Below, piece by piece: positions 10,230-20,899 of a stretch of DNA of 64,000 nucleotides; position 1 is the stretch's first letter, and each line of letters begins with the position of its first letter. The DNA lies in contig JAEOAD010002232.1 in the NCBI GenBank assembly GCA_036365145.1, positions 2,983,001-3,047,000 of the forward strand, read 5' to 3'. The notes beneath the pieces are model-generated. The model saw only the letters and a list, made by a program, of their open reading frames with translations. It had not been told where the DNA came from and did no database searches. Source of the DNA: Orientallactaga sibirica. Lineage: Eukaryota > Chordata > Mammalia > Rodentia > Dipodidae. A program made the translations under genes and the position numbers.

Positions 10230-10440
10230 GCTGGAAAGATACAACAGTGGTTAAGGCACTTGCCTGTAAAACCTGATGACTCAAGTTCAGGTCCCCAGTA
10301 CCCATGAAAAGCCAGATGCAAAAAGTGCTATATGCATCTGGAGTTTGTTTACAGCAGCTACAGAGGCCCTGGTGTGCCCATTTCTCCCCCTCTCCTCTCT
10401 CTCTCTCTCTCTCCTTGCAAACAAAATAAATAATTTTTTT
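10230..10440 (+). mobile_element. B2-like SINE inserted in L1
   Basis: AAAGTAGAGAGTGG (10216-10229) and AAAGTAGGGAGTGG (10441-10454) flank a plus-strand copy with head GGCTGGAAAGATACAACAG and a (CT)n tract at 10394-10413. Confidence 0.9.
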
Positions 10441-10699
10441 AAAGTAGGGAGTGGGTATTCTTGTCTTGTTCCAGATTTAATTTTTCCCCATTAAGTAAAA
10501 TGTTGACTATAGATTTGTCACATATCTAGCCTTTATTAAGATGTATTCCTTCTGTTACTAGTTTTTATGACTTTTATCAGGAAGGATTGTTGAGCTTTGT
10601 CAAATTCATTTTCTGAGTCTACTGAGATAATCGTGTGGTTTCTGTACTGAACCCTCTTGATATCTTGTATTACATTTATTGATTTGTGTATGCTAAACC

Positions 10700-10791
10700 A
10701 AGAGCTGGAGATATAACTCAAGTGGAAGAGTGTTTTCCCTTGCAAGCATGAGGCCCTGGGTTTGATCCCTGGTGCTTCCTAAAGGAAAAAA
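10700..10791 (+). mobile_element. ID SINE
   Basis: AGCTGGAGATATAACTCAAG, then GCAAGCATGAGGCCCTGGG and TTTGATCCCTGGTGC plus an A-run, the order of the rodent ID family. Inserted in the L1. Confidence 0.75.
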
Positions 10792-10806
10792 AAAAATCAG
10801 AACAGG

Positions 10807-11018
10807 TCTGGAGACATGGCTTAGCAGTTAAAGTGCTTGCCTATAAAGCCAAAGAACGCAGGTTCAATTCCCCAGGACCAACTTAAGCCAGATGCACAAG
10901 GGGGCACATGCATCTGGAGTTCATTTGCAGTGGCTGGAAGCCCTGGTGTGCCCATTATATCTCTCTCTCTCTCTCTCATAAATAAATAAATAAATAAAAT
11001 TTAAAAAATTAAAAATAG
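10807..11018 (+). mobile_element. B2-like SINE inserted in L1
   Basis: Plus-strand copy with a good B box (GGTTCAATTCC) and CACAAGGGGGCAC in the middle, a CTCF-like half. AAAAATCAGAACAG recurs on both sides (about 10792-10806 and 11020-11033), giving the TSD. Confidence 0.9.
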
Positions 11019-11112
11019 AAAAAATCAGAACAGAACAAAACTCTACTGAACCAATCATGCATTCCTGGAGTGAAGCCATGTTGTGCACGGTCTTCTTATC
11101 ATATTGTTTTTC

Positions 11113-11275
11113 CTTGTTGTTTTGGTTTTTGGTTTTTCAAGGTAGGGTCTCACTCTAGCCCAGGCTGACCTGGAATTCGCTATGTAGTCTCAGGGTGGTC
11201 TCGAACTCACAACCATCCTCCTACCTCTGCCCCCTGAGTGCTGGAGTTAAAGGCATGTGCTACCACGCCTGACTT
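11113..11275 (-). mobile_element. B1 SINE
   Basis: Antisense B1 with T-rich start, GGTAGGGTCTCACTCTAGCC, GGCTGACCTGGAATTCGC and CTACCACGCCTGAC. It sits next to the L1 inversion junction, obscuring the breakpoint. Confidence 0.92.
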
Positions 11276-11469
11276 TAATATTTAAATATTTTTTATTATT
11301 TACTTGCAAGCAGAGAGAAAAGTACGAGAATGGCCTCTCCGGGGCCTCTGAACTCCAGATGCACAAGCCATTGTGTACATCTGGCTTCATGTGTGCACTG
11401 GGGAATCACACTGAGGCTGTCAGGCTTTGCAAACAAGTGCCTTTAACTGATGAGCTTTTTCTCCAGCCC
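11276..11469 (-). mobile_element. B2-like SINE, diverged
   Basis: Lacks the usual long (GA)n tract and the 'ccagccactgcaaac' segment is deleted (GGGGCCTCTGAACTCCAG). Ends GAGCTTTTTCTCCAGCCC. Directly abuts the B1 on one side and the L1 3' piece on the other. Confidence 0.8.
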
Positions 11470-11950
11470 TTTAATGTATGCTTATGTCCATCAGTAGATT
11501 AATGGATAGAGAAAATGCTCTGCATATACACAGTAGAATTATATTCAGCCATAAAGAAAAAGAAAATCATGACACCTGCAGGAAAATGGATAGAACTGAA
11601 AATCATTATGGAAAGTTAAATAAGCCAGCTAAGAAAGCTAGCCAGGCATGGTGGTGCATGTCTTTAGCCCCAGCACTCAGGAGACATAGGTAGGAGGATC
11701 ACTGAGAGCTCAAGGCCAGCCTGGAACTAGACTGAGATCCAGGTCAGCTTGGGCTAGAGTGAGACCCTACCTCAAAAAAAAAAAAAAAAAAAAAAGAGAC
11801 AGATACCTTGTGGTTTCTCTCACACATGGATCCTAGAGTGTGATTTTTCTGTTATGGAGGGTGGAGAATCATGAGAGGGAAAGAAGGGATCCTAAGGTGG
11901 GAGGGAAGAAGGTAATAGACTTAGAAGCAGTGGGGGGAGGAAGGAGACCT
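11470..11950 (+). mobile_element. LINE-1 3' end, sense orientation
   Basis: TGTCCATCAGTAGATTAATG, ATTATATTCAGCCATAAAGA, GACACCTGCAGGAAAATGG and, after an inserted B1, TTTCTCTCACACATGGATCC then TGGGAGGGAAGAAGGTAATAG follow the L1 ORF2 C-terminus and 3' UTR in order. It starts within about 15 bases (L1 coordinates) of where the inverted piece at 8225 ends. The downstream limit is uncertain. Confidence 0.8.
11641..11797 (+). mobile_element. B1 SINE inserted in L1
   Basis: GCCAGGCATGGTGGTGCATG through GTGAGACCCTACCTC and a 21-A tail. Splits the sense L1 piece between 'gccagctaagaaa' and 'agacagatacc'. Confidence 0.92.
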
Positions 11951-12584
11951 GCCATTTGTTCACCTAAAAAAGCTAGTGAGGAAAAAAGAGGGCTTGTTCC
12001 ATCCTGGTCTGTGTCAGAGAGGCACCTTCCTCCCCAACTCTCCCCTGCTGGGCAAGGTGGTAGGGAGGGACAGGGAACAGTTTTATTCTGGAGATCTGAG
12101 CTCCATGCTCCAGCCTTGGCTCCCACCCCATAACCCTGACTGGACAATTCACAGGACAGCTGTGCCTGAAGACTGAAATAATTGGTGTTTATTAAAGCTG
12201 TCGGAGGGAGGGCCCGTAGGGGAGGAGAGAAGGAAGGGTCATATTTCTGCTTTCCAGTGAGGGAGAGAACCAGGTGAGGAAACTTGAGGCAGCCTGGATG
12301 CTCACGCCCTCCCCACCCCCTTCCTTCCCGGGCATGCACACACTGAGCACCAGGGAGCTAGCTCCTGCTCTGGGGCTTGACGGAGAGAGTTTCTCTGTTT
12401 AATGAAGGAAGAGCCTTGAAGGTCTACTTGAATCAGGATTAATGTCTTTGTGGCCTGGACCTGCAGAGGAGACACTGGAGAAGGGTGAAGTTGCAGTGAA
12501 AGGAAACAGCTTGATCTGCCTCCCACTGATGAGGAGGCCTCCCATTTGGCAGCTTTGCTGGGCACTGCTATGTTTCCTCTGGAC

Positions 12585-12653
12585 TGTGTGTGTGTGTGTG
12601 TGTGTGTGTGTGCCCGTGCATGCATGCATGAGTGTATGTGTGTGTGTGTGTGT
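12585..12653 (+). repeat. (TG)n - (CATG)n - (TG)n microsatellite
   Basis: Fourteen TG units (12585-12612), a short GCATGCATGCATG palindromic section, then a second TG run (12637-12653). Alternating purine-pyrimidine, potential Z-DNA. Confidence 0.92.
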
Positions 12654-12759
12654 CCTCAGTGAATGCCTAAACTTTAGAGTTCTAACCAGTTAAGCAGGAC
12701 ACTTGGAATTCATGAAGCCACCCTGAGTGTTCTTGGCTCCTGGTGTTGTGTTTTGTTTT

Positions 12760-12870
12760 ATTTTGTTTTGTTTTTTTTCCAGACAGGGTCTCACCATGGA
12801 GCAAGCCAGCATCAAGTTCATAATCCTCCTAAGGGCTGGGCTTACAGGCTTGCTCCTCTCTACCCTGCTC
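12760..12870 (-). mobile_element. B1-like relic
   Basis: TTTTCCAGACAGGGTCTCAC, then 'ataatcctcctaagggctgggcttacaggc' keep the antisense B1 order; the middle does not align well. Confidence 0.35.
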
Positions 12871-14234
12871 TTGGCCCTTGCTTTGTATCGCTTCCTTTGT
12901 CGTCTCCGAGGATGGCAGGGATGCAGACATGGATGTCAGCTTTCTCTTGCTTTTCCTTCTTCACACACTACCCTCCATAACACTGGGGTCTGCCCATCCA
13001 GACATCGTTCTATATACCAGAGTTGCCTCATGCAAGCTCTCAACACCCCTTCTAAACTCTCCTTCTCCCCTCACTCTGATACATCACCTTGGTAGGAAAC
13101 CCCAGCTCTTCACACTAGGTCACACTAGGGCCCTAGAACACCACGTGCTACCCCCGCCCCCCACCCCGCCCCAGTCTGACATCCAGAGAGGAAGCTGGTA
13201 GGTGCACACTCCAGCCTCCCCTTTTCTCCAGTGAGAAAGCCAAGAGCCACTTTGGGCAGTGTGGGCCAGCCATCTAGTCTAAGAGGGGCCCCAGGAACCA
13301 TGTAAATCATGTGGTGTAGAAGCTGCTTGAGAGGCCTGGGTGGCTGAGTTGCAGGAAGGACAGGGACCTGAGTGAGGACATTAGGGAGGACAGATAGTTG
13401 CAGCCTGGTGGGGAAGCCAGGGCCAGCTGAAAGGATGAGCTATATTGCAAGAAGAGCAGTGATGCATGCAATGCTCAGGCTGCAGAATGATACCCTCTGT
13501 TGCCCAGCATGCTTACTCTTAGTACACTGGGTGTGACCCCTGGCAGGTAGGAGACCAGTTGAGTTTAGCAGCTACTCTGGATGTCTCTGGCCTTCAGGAG
13601 GGTATCCTCCAAGGGCCAGGACCTACGGCTGGCCCTGATGGCCATACTGCTGCAGGGCACTTCACTCTGTGACCTCATTCCTACTCCCTTCCCTGTTGCC
13701 GCTTCCTGCTGGGGATAGCATGGTGGGAAGCTGCCCCTCCTCTCCCGCTCCTGTGGCGCAGCCTCGGAGTGAACCTGGCTTCCAGCTCTTGGAAGTTTGT
13801 CCAATAACATGAGCATGGGAGGGGAGGAGTGCTGCAGAGGAGAGAGGGTGAGCGCTGGCCAGCCCAAGTGCATGCTGGGATGAGAGGCCCAGTGAGCCTG
13901 GCTTGAGGGGGAACCAGGGAAGGACAGAGAGGACCCTGGAAGGAGAAACACGGGACCACACGCCTTTCCACAGCTAACGGTCATCGCTGGAGGGTCCTGG
14001 CCAGTGAGGACAGAGCAGCCCCTACTGTGCCCAGACACCAACTGGCCCAGCAGACTACACAGGCAGGCCTTCTCCCCGCCCCTCATAAGGGTTGAACTTG
14101 AGCGTGAACTTGAAAGGGAGGCACTCCCTTAGCTGAGTGGCCCAGACAACAGGGCTGCTCAGAGCCAGGACTGTGGGCTGAGGTCTTGGGTTGGAGGCAG
14201 AAGAGTGCTCTAAACTGGGAATAACGATGATCGT

Positions 14235-14355
14235 GCGCACATTTGGGCTCTGGGGGCAGGCCTGATTCCAGTCCCTGCTGTCATTTATAGGCCCCGTGAC
14301 CTTGACCTCTCTGTGCTGATTTCCTCATTCCCTGTGGGGATGAAGCTTGGTGGTG
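14235..14355 (+). repeat. MIR SINE fragment
   Basis: GGGCTCTGGGGGCAGGCCTG, GTGACCTTGACCTCTCTGTG, then 'ctgatttcctcattccctgtggggatga' follow the sense MIR core (gtgaccttgggcaagtcacttaacctctctg...). Confidence 0.6.
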
Positions 14356-16089
14356 AGGACAGGTGGGCCTCTCGGGGCCTCGGCCGTGGCACATGCTCCC
14401 CACATGATGCCCTTCACTTGTGCTATGCAAGTCTTCTCTACTGCTCTCCCTCGGAATCCTCCAGTGTCCACCTCCCAGTCCGCCCCTGCCCATGTCTTTT
14501 TTTCTTTCTTTGTGCTCAGTCCCCACTGTGATTGCTGTCACCCATGAACAGCCAGGGGAGGGGCAAACATCCCCTTCTCTGTGTTTGGGGGCCAGTGTGT
14601 TCGGATCCTCTCACAGTGCCCACCCGGGAGCTGCTCTGGAGGACCTGCTCCACCCCGCTGCACAGCTCCACAGACGGGACTTAGTGAGCAGTTCTGTCTT
14701 CCTCTCTTCCTCCCATCACACATCCCTCACAGGGATCCATGGAACAGGGAACCACATCAATGCCCTCTGCAGCCTGCATAGGAAACCAGGGGTAGTCATC
14801 AGGGCCATTCAAGCAGGTGTTCCCTGTAACATGAAGCTGGGGAGGTGTCCACTTCAACAGGATCAGCCGTGTAGCTTTAAACTATGTATAGTTTTAGAAA
14901 TAAGCTGATTCTGGAACACAGGGAAGCTTGAATCCATAGTTAGTTTGGGATGATTGGATTCAGAAGTGGCTGAGGGGCACACTGTCCAGGGCTGGGTTCC
15001 AAGATGAGCTCTGATGTGAACTGAGAGAGCAGTGGCCAGCTGTCTTCAGGAGCTGGGGTGTCAGGGACATATGGAAGGCAGAATTACACTGTTGGGGCCA
15101 CCAGAAACTCAGATCTAACTGTGACAAAAGCCTGGCCAGCTCTTAGACTGAGCTTTTTTAATATATATAAATGATAGTAAAGAATTAACTGATGATGAAT
15201 AGCTCCAAGTAATTTTTACTAGGAACTAAATCAGAAAAAGGTGATAATACGGGAGAAATAAGCATGGGAGGCAATAAACGAAATAGAACACACCGGCATG
15301 TAAACTTTTGAAATGATCTTTGATGGGATCAAATGTTATAAAAATGACATACCACCAAAGACTTGCTCTGACCAAAGCGTCGAGCTTCCAGAGCCTGACT
15401 GTGGATGTTTATGTATTCTTACAGCAACCCTGGCTTGTGCTTCCTCATCTCTTGGCAGGGCCTTTCAGAATCACTTGCCCAAAGCACCTTTAAGAAAGGC
15501 TTGCAGGATGTCCCACCTTCTAAGAATGCATAGCCGGCTCCTGCCATGCAACCATCCATGCCAAAGGTCCGTGTGCTGGACAGTGTCTCAGAGGCTGTTC
15601 AGTAGGGCTGTGGCCTCGGGTCACCTAGTGAGGGGAAGGGAAGATCACATTAAGCCATCAGAAGTCCACTGGTCTGAAAGGCCTCCTCCTATGACCAATG
15701 GAACCCGAAACTGCTTGACCCCAAGACCACGCAGTTGCTGCCACATTTGACTGCCTGTCCGGTTTTGTGTCCTTATGCCAGCACCCCTTCATATTCTACC
15801 CCAGCCTGCCGTGGTCTATGGAAGAGGATTTAAACAAAATCCCAAAACACATTGCCTTTGGATTATGGCATACAGCATGGTGCATAGAACTGCCCACATA
15901 CCCAACGCAGGACCTTCTTAACAAGGTGGAGACGGAAGAGGACCCGGGGTATGGGGGGCAACGCAGGTCAGGAAGGCAGGCAAGACAGACATGGCTGTCA
16001 GGACAGGGACAGATACTGCCTCAAAGATGCCATCTCATCGTTGCTCTCATGCCACTGCAGAATGAGAGCCCTTCCTGGTTCCTCTGGGG
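14356..16089. other. single-copy stretch, no gene recognised
   Basis: The open frames (162, 145 and 133 codons at 14420, 15313 and 15767) overlap other frames and show no domain. AT-rich subregion 15155-15330 includes a TATATATAAATG tract. No repeat identified. Confidence 0.4.
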
Positions 16090-16245
16090 TGTATTAATCC
16101 ACTTCCTGGGTCACTGTGGGCTTCTTGGCGTCCCTGAATCTCGAGTTCTTAACTGCACAGGGGGCTAATCTGAGCTACCCTCTGAACTGATGGGAAAATT
16201 AAAAGGATGAAGTATGCACGGTAACTAACACATAGCAACTGTGAC
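16090..16245 (+). repeat. MIR SINE fragment
   Basis: 'gagttcttaactgcacag ... gatgggaaaattaaaaggatgaagtatgcacggtaactaacacatagca' matches the late MIR portion (tgggataataatag...gtgcctagcacatagta) in order only. Confidence 0.4.
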
Positions 16246-16559
16246 TTTGAAAATAGTTTTGATCAGAGATCCCGTCTCTGGCTGCATCTCTTTCCCTGCT
16301 GGCTTGTGAGTTCTGCCCATGATGTGGCATTTCTCTTTCTACCACTGCCACCAGGACAGGGTGGACGGGCGGTCAATACCTGGCCTTCTTGCCTCCTGGC
16401 TGGCCTTATATGGGGCCACTGCTTGCCCAGAATGCACATGAGAGGGGCCGACCACCATGGTCCTGCTCTCAAAAAGGTGTCTTTGTTGTCTGTTTTCTCA
16501 CCCTTCTCAGGACTAGTTTAACACACAGACAAACCAAAAACTCCAGTCACTGTCCTATA

Positions 16560-17345
16560 AGGACTCTCAAATCACAGCCATCTGAGGGTGAGTGTGTGTA
16601 GATTCATTCACACTGTCCACCCAGCCAGCGACTAATTTAATCAATCACACAAAAGATTCGGTAGTGAAAGCAGCAAAGGGTGATTAACAACGCACCATGG
16701 TTCTCACCGATGGTAGATTGCATGTTGTTTGACTACCAGAAAATAGCACCAGACTCTGTCCTAGCATGTTCCAGTGGCTTTGGTGAAGGTGTATGTACCA
16801 GTGCCTCCTAGAATGTCCCACGGGATAACCATTTCTGCTACTCCTGTTCCATGCTTCCCTGAGCTACAGCCAAGACCACAGACTACAGGCTTGGTTCAGC
16901 TCTTTCCTCAGTCCCGAGAATGTGACAATCGTAGGTAAAGGTCACCTTGCCCCAAAGTAATGCCAATTAAAGGGGGAAGTCTATCTGGAGAGTGGGGGAG
17001 ATAGAACCAAGACTGTGATTCCCCAGGTCATAGGGTTAATGTGACAACTGAAATTATTCCTTCCAGACAGCTTTGTCTTAATTGGAATTTTTTTTTTCCT
17101 AGTTGGCCAAGCCCTAAAGGGAAGAAACTATTTCACAGTCCCCAGGGCATGTCATCTCCTGTCCATCAGTAAGCTTAGAGAGACCACCTTAGATAAAGTG
17201 CAAGAGAAATGATTTTTCCCTCACAATAAACAAAGCTGCCGTACACATGGGTTTGTCCTACAAATCCATGAACACAAGCAGACGGAAATATTCCTAAGCA
17301 GAGCTGCAGTTTGAGGCCACATCTTGTAACCCTTATTTCAATTTT
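16560..17345. promoter_or_regulatory. candidate conserved non-coding element
   Basis: Repeat-free, AT-motif-rich: GCGACTAATTTAATCAATCA, GGGTGATTAACAACGCACC, TAGGTAAAGGTCACCTTG (nuclear-receptor-like half-sites), GCCAATTAAAGG and CTTAATTGGAAT. Homeodomain-type cores are clustered at both ends. Composition-based inference only. Confidence 0.25.
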
Positions 17346-17355
17346 TACCATTCTT

Positions 17356-17581
17356 TAAAATTTTTTTTTTACTTTTTAATTTTGTTAGAGAGAGAGAATT
17401 GTTGTGCCAAGACCTCATCCACTACTATCAAATTCCAGACGCTTGTACCACCTAGTGGACTTGTGCGACCTTGCATCTGCCTCACCTTTGTGTGTCTGGC
17501 TCACGTGGGATCTAGAGAACCAAACATGGGTCCTTAGGCTTCGCAGGCAAACTCCTTAACCACTAAGCCATCTCTCCAGCC
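17356..17581 (-). mobile_element. B2-like SINE, extended subfamily
   Basis: Carries an extra internal segment (CCACCTAGTGGACTTGTGCG, then CCTTGCATCTGCCTCACC) absent from most copies. The same segment is found at 38.2 and 62.9 kb. The flanking 'ccattctt' bases (about 17348 and 17591) give a short TSD. Confidence 0.85.
17448..17458 (-). promoter_or_regulatory. CTCF-core-like motif in SINE
   Basis: Minus strand reads CCACTAGGTGG followed by TAC, matching the CTCF core CCACNAGGTGG but not its GCGC extension. It belongs to the extended SINE segment. Confidence 0.4.
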
Positions 17582-17876
17582 TGATTTCTGCCATTCTTAT
17601 GACGCTTACGAGTTTGAACCACACAAACCCTGAATATTATGATGTGAATTATTTTTCAGTATTGTGTTCCCTCTTTCTCAAAGCCTGGGGTCTCTGGCAA
17701 CAGACCAAGAAGCAGGTTAGTTAGTGTACAGGACATTTGGGGGATCAACTCATCATGCACAGAGCAGGAAGAGCTATAGTGGTACCCCACATCTGCAGTC
17801 AACCCCACAGGGACATCTGGAACTGAAATGGTCTCTTTAGGTTTGTCTGAGGTTCTGTCAAAATAGCTAGACCTTG
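17582..17876. other. single-copy stretch
   Basis: Just under 300 bases; no repeat or coding signal recognised. Confidence 0.4.
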
Positions 17877-18074
17877 GGCTGGAGAGATGGCTTAGCAAAG
17901 CCAAAGGATCCCAGTTCAACTCTCCAGGACCCACCTAAGCGAGATGCACAAGGAGGCGCATGCATCTGGAGTTCATTTGCAATGGCTGGAGGCCCTGGCA
18001 CACCTATTCTCTCCCCCCTCTCTCTCTGCCTCTCTCTCTCAAGTAAATAAATAAAAAAATATTTTTTTAAAAAG
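17877..18074 (+). mobile_element. B2-like SINE with promoter deletion
   Basis: Head GGGCTGGAGAGATGGCTTAGC runs directly into AAAGCCAAAGGATCC: the usual ~19 bases (ggttaaggcgcttgcctgc) that include the end of the A box are missing. This copy is unlikely to be transcribed by polymerase III. Confidence 0.85.
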
Positions 18075-18203
18075 GTAGTAGCATGTCCTCTCACACATAC
18101 ACATGCACCTGCACACCCAAGTGCTCCTACACACATAAAAACACTTATGTATACACACATGCATACACACAAAAATGAAGCTTTAAAAAAAACTTTCTTA
18201 AAA

Positions 18204-18376
18204 GGCCAGGAGTGGTGGTGCACGCCTTTAATCACAGCACTTGCACTCGGGAGGCAGAGGTAGGAGGATCAGCATGAGTTCGAGGCCATTCTGAGACTAC
18301 ATAGTGATTTCCAGGTCAGCCTGAGCTAGAGTGAGACCCTACCTCAAAAAACAAAAAAACAAAACAAAACAAAAAA
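18204..18376 (+). mobile_element. B1 SINE with internal duplication
   Basis: AACTTTCTTAAAA at 18191-18203 and 18377-18389 is a perfect 13-base TSD. The core reads CAGCACTTGCACTCGGGAGG, i.e. a short CACT(t/c)G duplication not seen in other copies. Confidence 0.93.
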
Positions 18377-18661
18377 ACTTTCTTAAAAATTATTCAGACC
18401 TTTATAGAGCCTGAGATGCTTTCTGTGGCCATTGAATGTGAGTGGTCCTTAGAAAGAAAGGGATCATTTGGGGGATCATGATGGCATTCTGTACCCAATT
18501 TGACCTCTTGGGGTTGTCCTGAGCTGAGAGCTGACCACTAACCTTGCTCCTAGAGGCTGGGGTCACCTGCAGGTGGCTCATTTCTCTGTCTTCTGCAGCC
18601 TGTGTTTGCCTCACCTTTTGTTAGTTAACAAACTCTCTGTAGGCAGGAAATATGCTATACT

Positions 18662-18662
18662 G

Positions 18663-18694
<32 letters not shown>

Positions 18695-18708
18695 TTCTCT
18701 CTCTCTCT
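18662..18708 (+). repeat. (CT)n microsatellite
   Basis: About 46 bases of CT with three TTTCT interruptions, not attached to a SINE body. Confidence 0.9.
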
Positions 18709-19579
18709 GTCCTCTTTTCAGCTCACAGCAACTGAGCACTTGACAAGTGACCATGGAGTAGTGATCCAAGTGGTGGTCCAGCTATGGACATCTGACTTAC
18801 TAGCTCTCTGGCCTGGGGAAAGATCACCAGGAGGGAGACAGCACAGCTTAAGGGCCAACCTCCTCCTGCCCCAGGAACAGGTTCCCCCGGGCTCTTGCTT
18901 TCAGAGAGTCAGAGCCCAGGAGGGCACAGCCCAGCTTTCCTTGCGGTGGGATTGATGTTGTAGGGTAGGAAAGATAGCCCCATCTGTCTGGAGTATCTCC
19001 AGTGACACTCACTCTCAGGGCTACAGAGCACAGGTGTGGGCCGCTCTTCTTCCCAGGAAGTGGACTGTTGGCACACAGCTGGCCCCAGAACCCTAGAGCC
19101 ACTCCCCACCCCACAGTCCAGAGTGCTTTTGCTCCTGGCCACCTAGCCTCTAGGTCCTCGAACTGGGCATACCCCAGCTCCGTCTCTACCCTTGTCCTTG
19201 GCTGCCAGTTTCTGATGTTCCACCGAGCTGTTGTAACATAGTAAACTGGTCTAATCTCTTGGTCCCAGCACCTCTGGGCCTTCTCAGTAGAGTTGGCTGT
19301 CACTACACGGCACCGTGGTTTCAATGGCAATGCTGGCTGACTGACCCCTCACATGAGGAGCGTGCTCATAGGCAGGACAGAATATCCAGTCTCTGCCCTC
19401 CTCCTACATGCAGAGATGCCCAGCAGCTCAGTGCCCAGAAAATAAAGATAAAATGGCCACTCTGTCTTCATAATAGAAGAGAAAAAAGTCCGTAACAATG
19501 TAGCCAAAAATATGAGCATGATAACACCAACTGCCCCCATATCCTCAGTTAAATATTACATATCATGAAAAGACACAGC
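18709..19579. other. single-copy stretch, no gene recognised
   Basis: An open frame of 160 codons (minus strand, 18848-19330) overlaps several plus-strand frames and has no recognised domain. Confidence 0.4.
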
Positions 19580-19735
19580 CAAGCAGGCCACAGTAGCACA
19601 TGGCTGCAATCCTAGCACTCGAGAAGCTGAGATAGGAGGATATGGAGTTTGAGCTCAGCTTGAACTGCCTAATGAGTTCTTCCATAGCTTGGACGACATA
19701 GCAAGACCCTGCCTCAAGAAACCAAAAATTGATAA
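19580..19735 (+). mobile_element. old B1-type SINE
   Basis: CAGTAGCACATGGCTGCAAT, TAGCACTCGAGAAGCTGAGA and ACATAGCAAGACCCTGCCTC retain the B1 order with about one substitution in five bases. Confidence 0.75.
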
Positions 19736-20335
19736 ATAAATGGTCCAGACATTGCACAACAGCAATGAGGTGCTGTTGATTTCAGAAGGAGCAGAATCAT
19801 GCAGCCTTCATGACTATGCCTCTGCTGGGCTGGGCTAGGCTGGGCTAGGCTGAACTGGCATGGCTATTGGCCCTAGTAGGACTCCATGTCCACAGCGTCT
19901 GGAAGAGGCTTGGTCACAGAAACATGAAGACAGATAGGCATGGCTCCAGCTCAGTAAGCCTGGTACTTCCTCTGCTCCTGCAGAAGACTTCCTTTTGAGC
20001 TGTAGATCTCCAGGGACCCAAGCATCTCCCAGCCGTCTCTGCTGCTGTCTGATGAGAAAGTGGCCTCCTCCGGAGCCACTGGGAGGCCTCCACACAGTCA
20101 CCCCGCTCCCCACACAGTGATCACTCTGCATTCTCTTTCTTATTGGGGCCGAAGCCTCCATAGTCCTTAGCCTGTCTCCCCAAACTTTTCCTATGGAAGC
20201 AAACCCGCTTCCTGCCCTGGGCCAGGTGGGGCCACACTGGTGGTTGTGTTTTTCTCCTGCCTGTCGCCAGTGCCACAGCTCAAGCTCTTTCACTGTGACT
20301 AAAGCATTCATGTGAGTTTCTTTGCTTTGATTCCC
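19736..20335. other. single-copy stretch with short tandem GGCTGGGCTA units
   Basis: A direct repeat of GGGCTGGGCTA/GGCTGGGCTA spans about 19827-19853. The rest is single-copy; the 158-codon minus-strand frame (19835-20311) is unrecognised. Confidence 0.45.
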
Positions 20336-20418
20336 CTCCCTCCCCCGCCCCCAGCACTAGGCATTAAACCCAGGGCCTTACATATGCTAGGCAAGTGCCC
20401 TGCCACTGATCCACCCCC
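20336..20418 (-). mobile_element. ID SINE
   Basis: CCAGCACTAGGCATTAAACC, CAGGGCCTTACATATGCTAG and GCAAGTGCCCTGCCACTGA followed by 'tccacccccggg' are the antisense of a tRNA(Ala)-like ID element. Confidence 0.75.
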
Positions 20419-20634
20419 GGGAGCTACCTTCATGTGAGTCTCTACCCTCAGTTCAGTACCCAGCAAAGTCTACAATCTGACCTGCACCAGGGAGACCCCT
20501 GGCAGAGCCACGATGACTGTTGACATGTGCTGAGTGGGAGACATTGGGGCTCCAGGAAGCTGGGAAGCAGACACTGCTGTGTTGAAGGGGTGAGGGATAG
20601 GGGCTGTCGTGGGCACATCTTTCAAATTACACTT

Positions 20635-20760
20635 TATTTATTTTTGTTGCTTGATTTGAGACAAGAGTCTTGGTTTGTAGCCTAGGTTAGCCTTACATTC
20701 ACAGTCCTCCTGCCTCTGCCTCCCAAGTGCTGGAATTATAAATGACCTCTTGGTAGCCCC
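20635..20760 (-). mobile_element. B1 fragment
   Basis: TGAGACAAGAGTCTTGGTTT, GTAGCCTAGGTTAGCC, CCTGCCTCTGCCTCCCAAGT and GCTGGAATTATAAATGACC: antisense B1, 5' end missing. Confidence 0.7.
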
Positions 20761-20899
20761 TGATGGTAGACTCTGATGACATTGGAGGGACACAGGTGAC
20801 TTGGGCAGATACAAATGCACAGATGCCTGAGAGCTACTTATGTCCTGATTTTGCCATCAAGTGGCTGGCCCACCTCCTCCTTCCCCACTCAGCATTTTA

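Larger units (their letters stand above)
8225..11112 (-). mobile_element. LINE-1 ORF2 remnant, inverted 5' part
   Basis: Read on the minus strand this is the reverse-transcriptase to C-terminal part of L1 ORF2. Recognisable antisense landmarks are AGCCATTTTGACTGGGGTGA (8484), CCCACCAACAGTG (8424), TTTTGAGAACTGTCTATTCA (8591), ATCCCATTCTGTGTGCTGTC (8966), TGTGCCAGAGCCATG (9620) and GATGTCATCCACAAATAGC (10121). The reading frame is broken throughout and five SINEs split it. The outer end stops where the sense-oriented 3' piece at 11470 begins, the structure left by twin priming. Confidence 0.85.
11951..14229. other. single-copy, GC-richer stretch
   Basis: About 2.3 kb without young SINEs, apart from a microsatellite and a B1-like relic. 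The longest frame (173 codons, minus strand, 13565-14086) is Ser/Pro/Gly-rich with overlapping frames on the same strand, as expected of GC-rich non-coding DNA. No exon recognised. Confidence 0.45.

Noticed and set aside
13565..14086. 173-codon open frame on the minus strand
   Set aside because: Low-complexity Ser/Pro/Gly composition in GC-rich DNA, competing frames on the same stretch, no recognised domain and no splice context.
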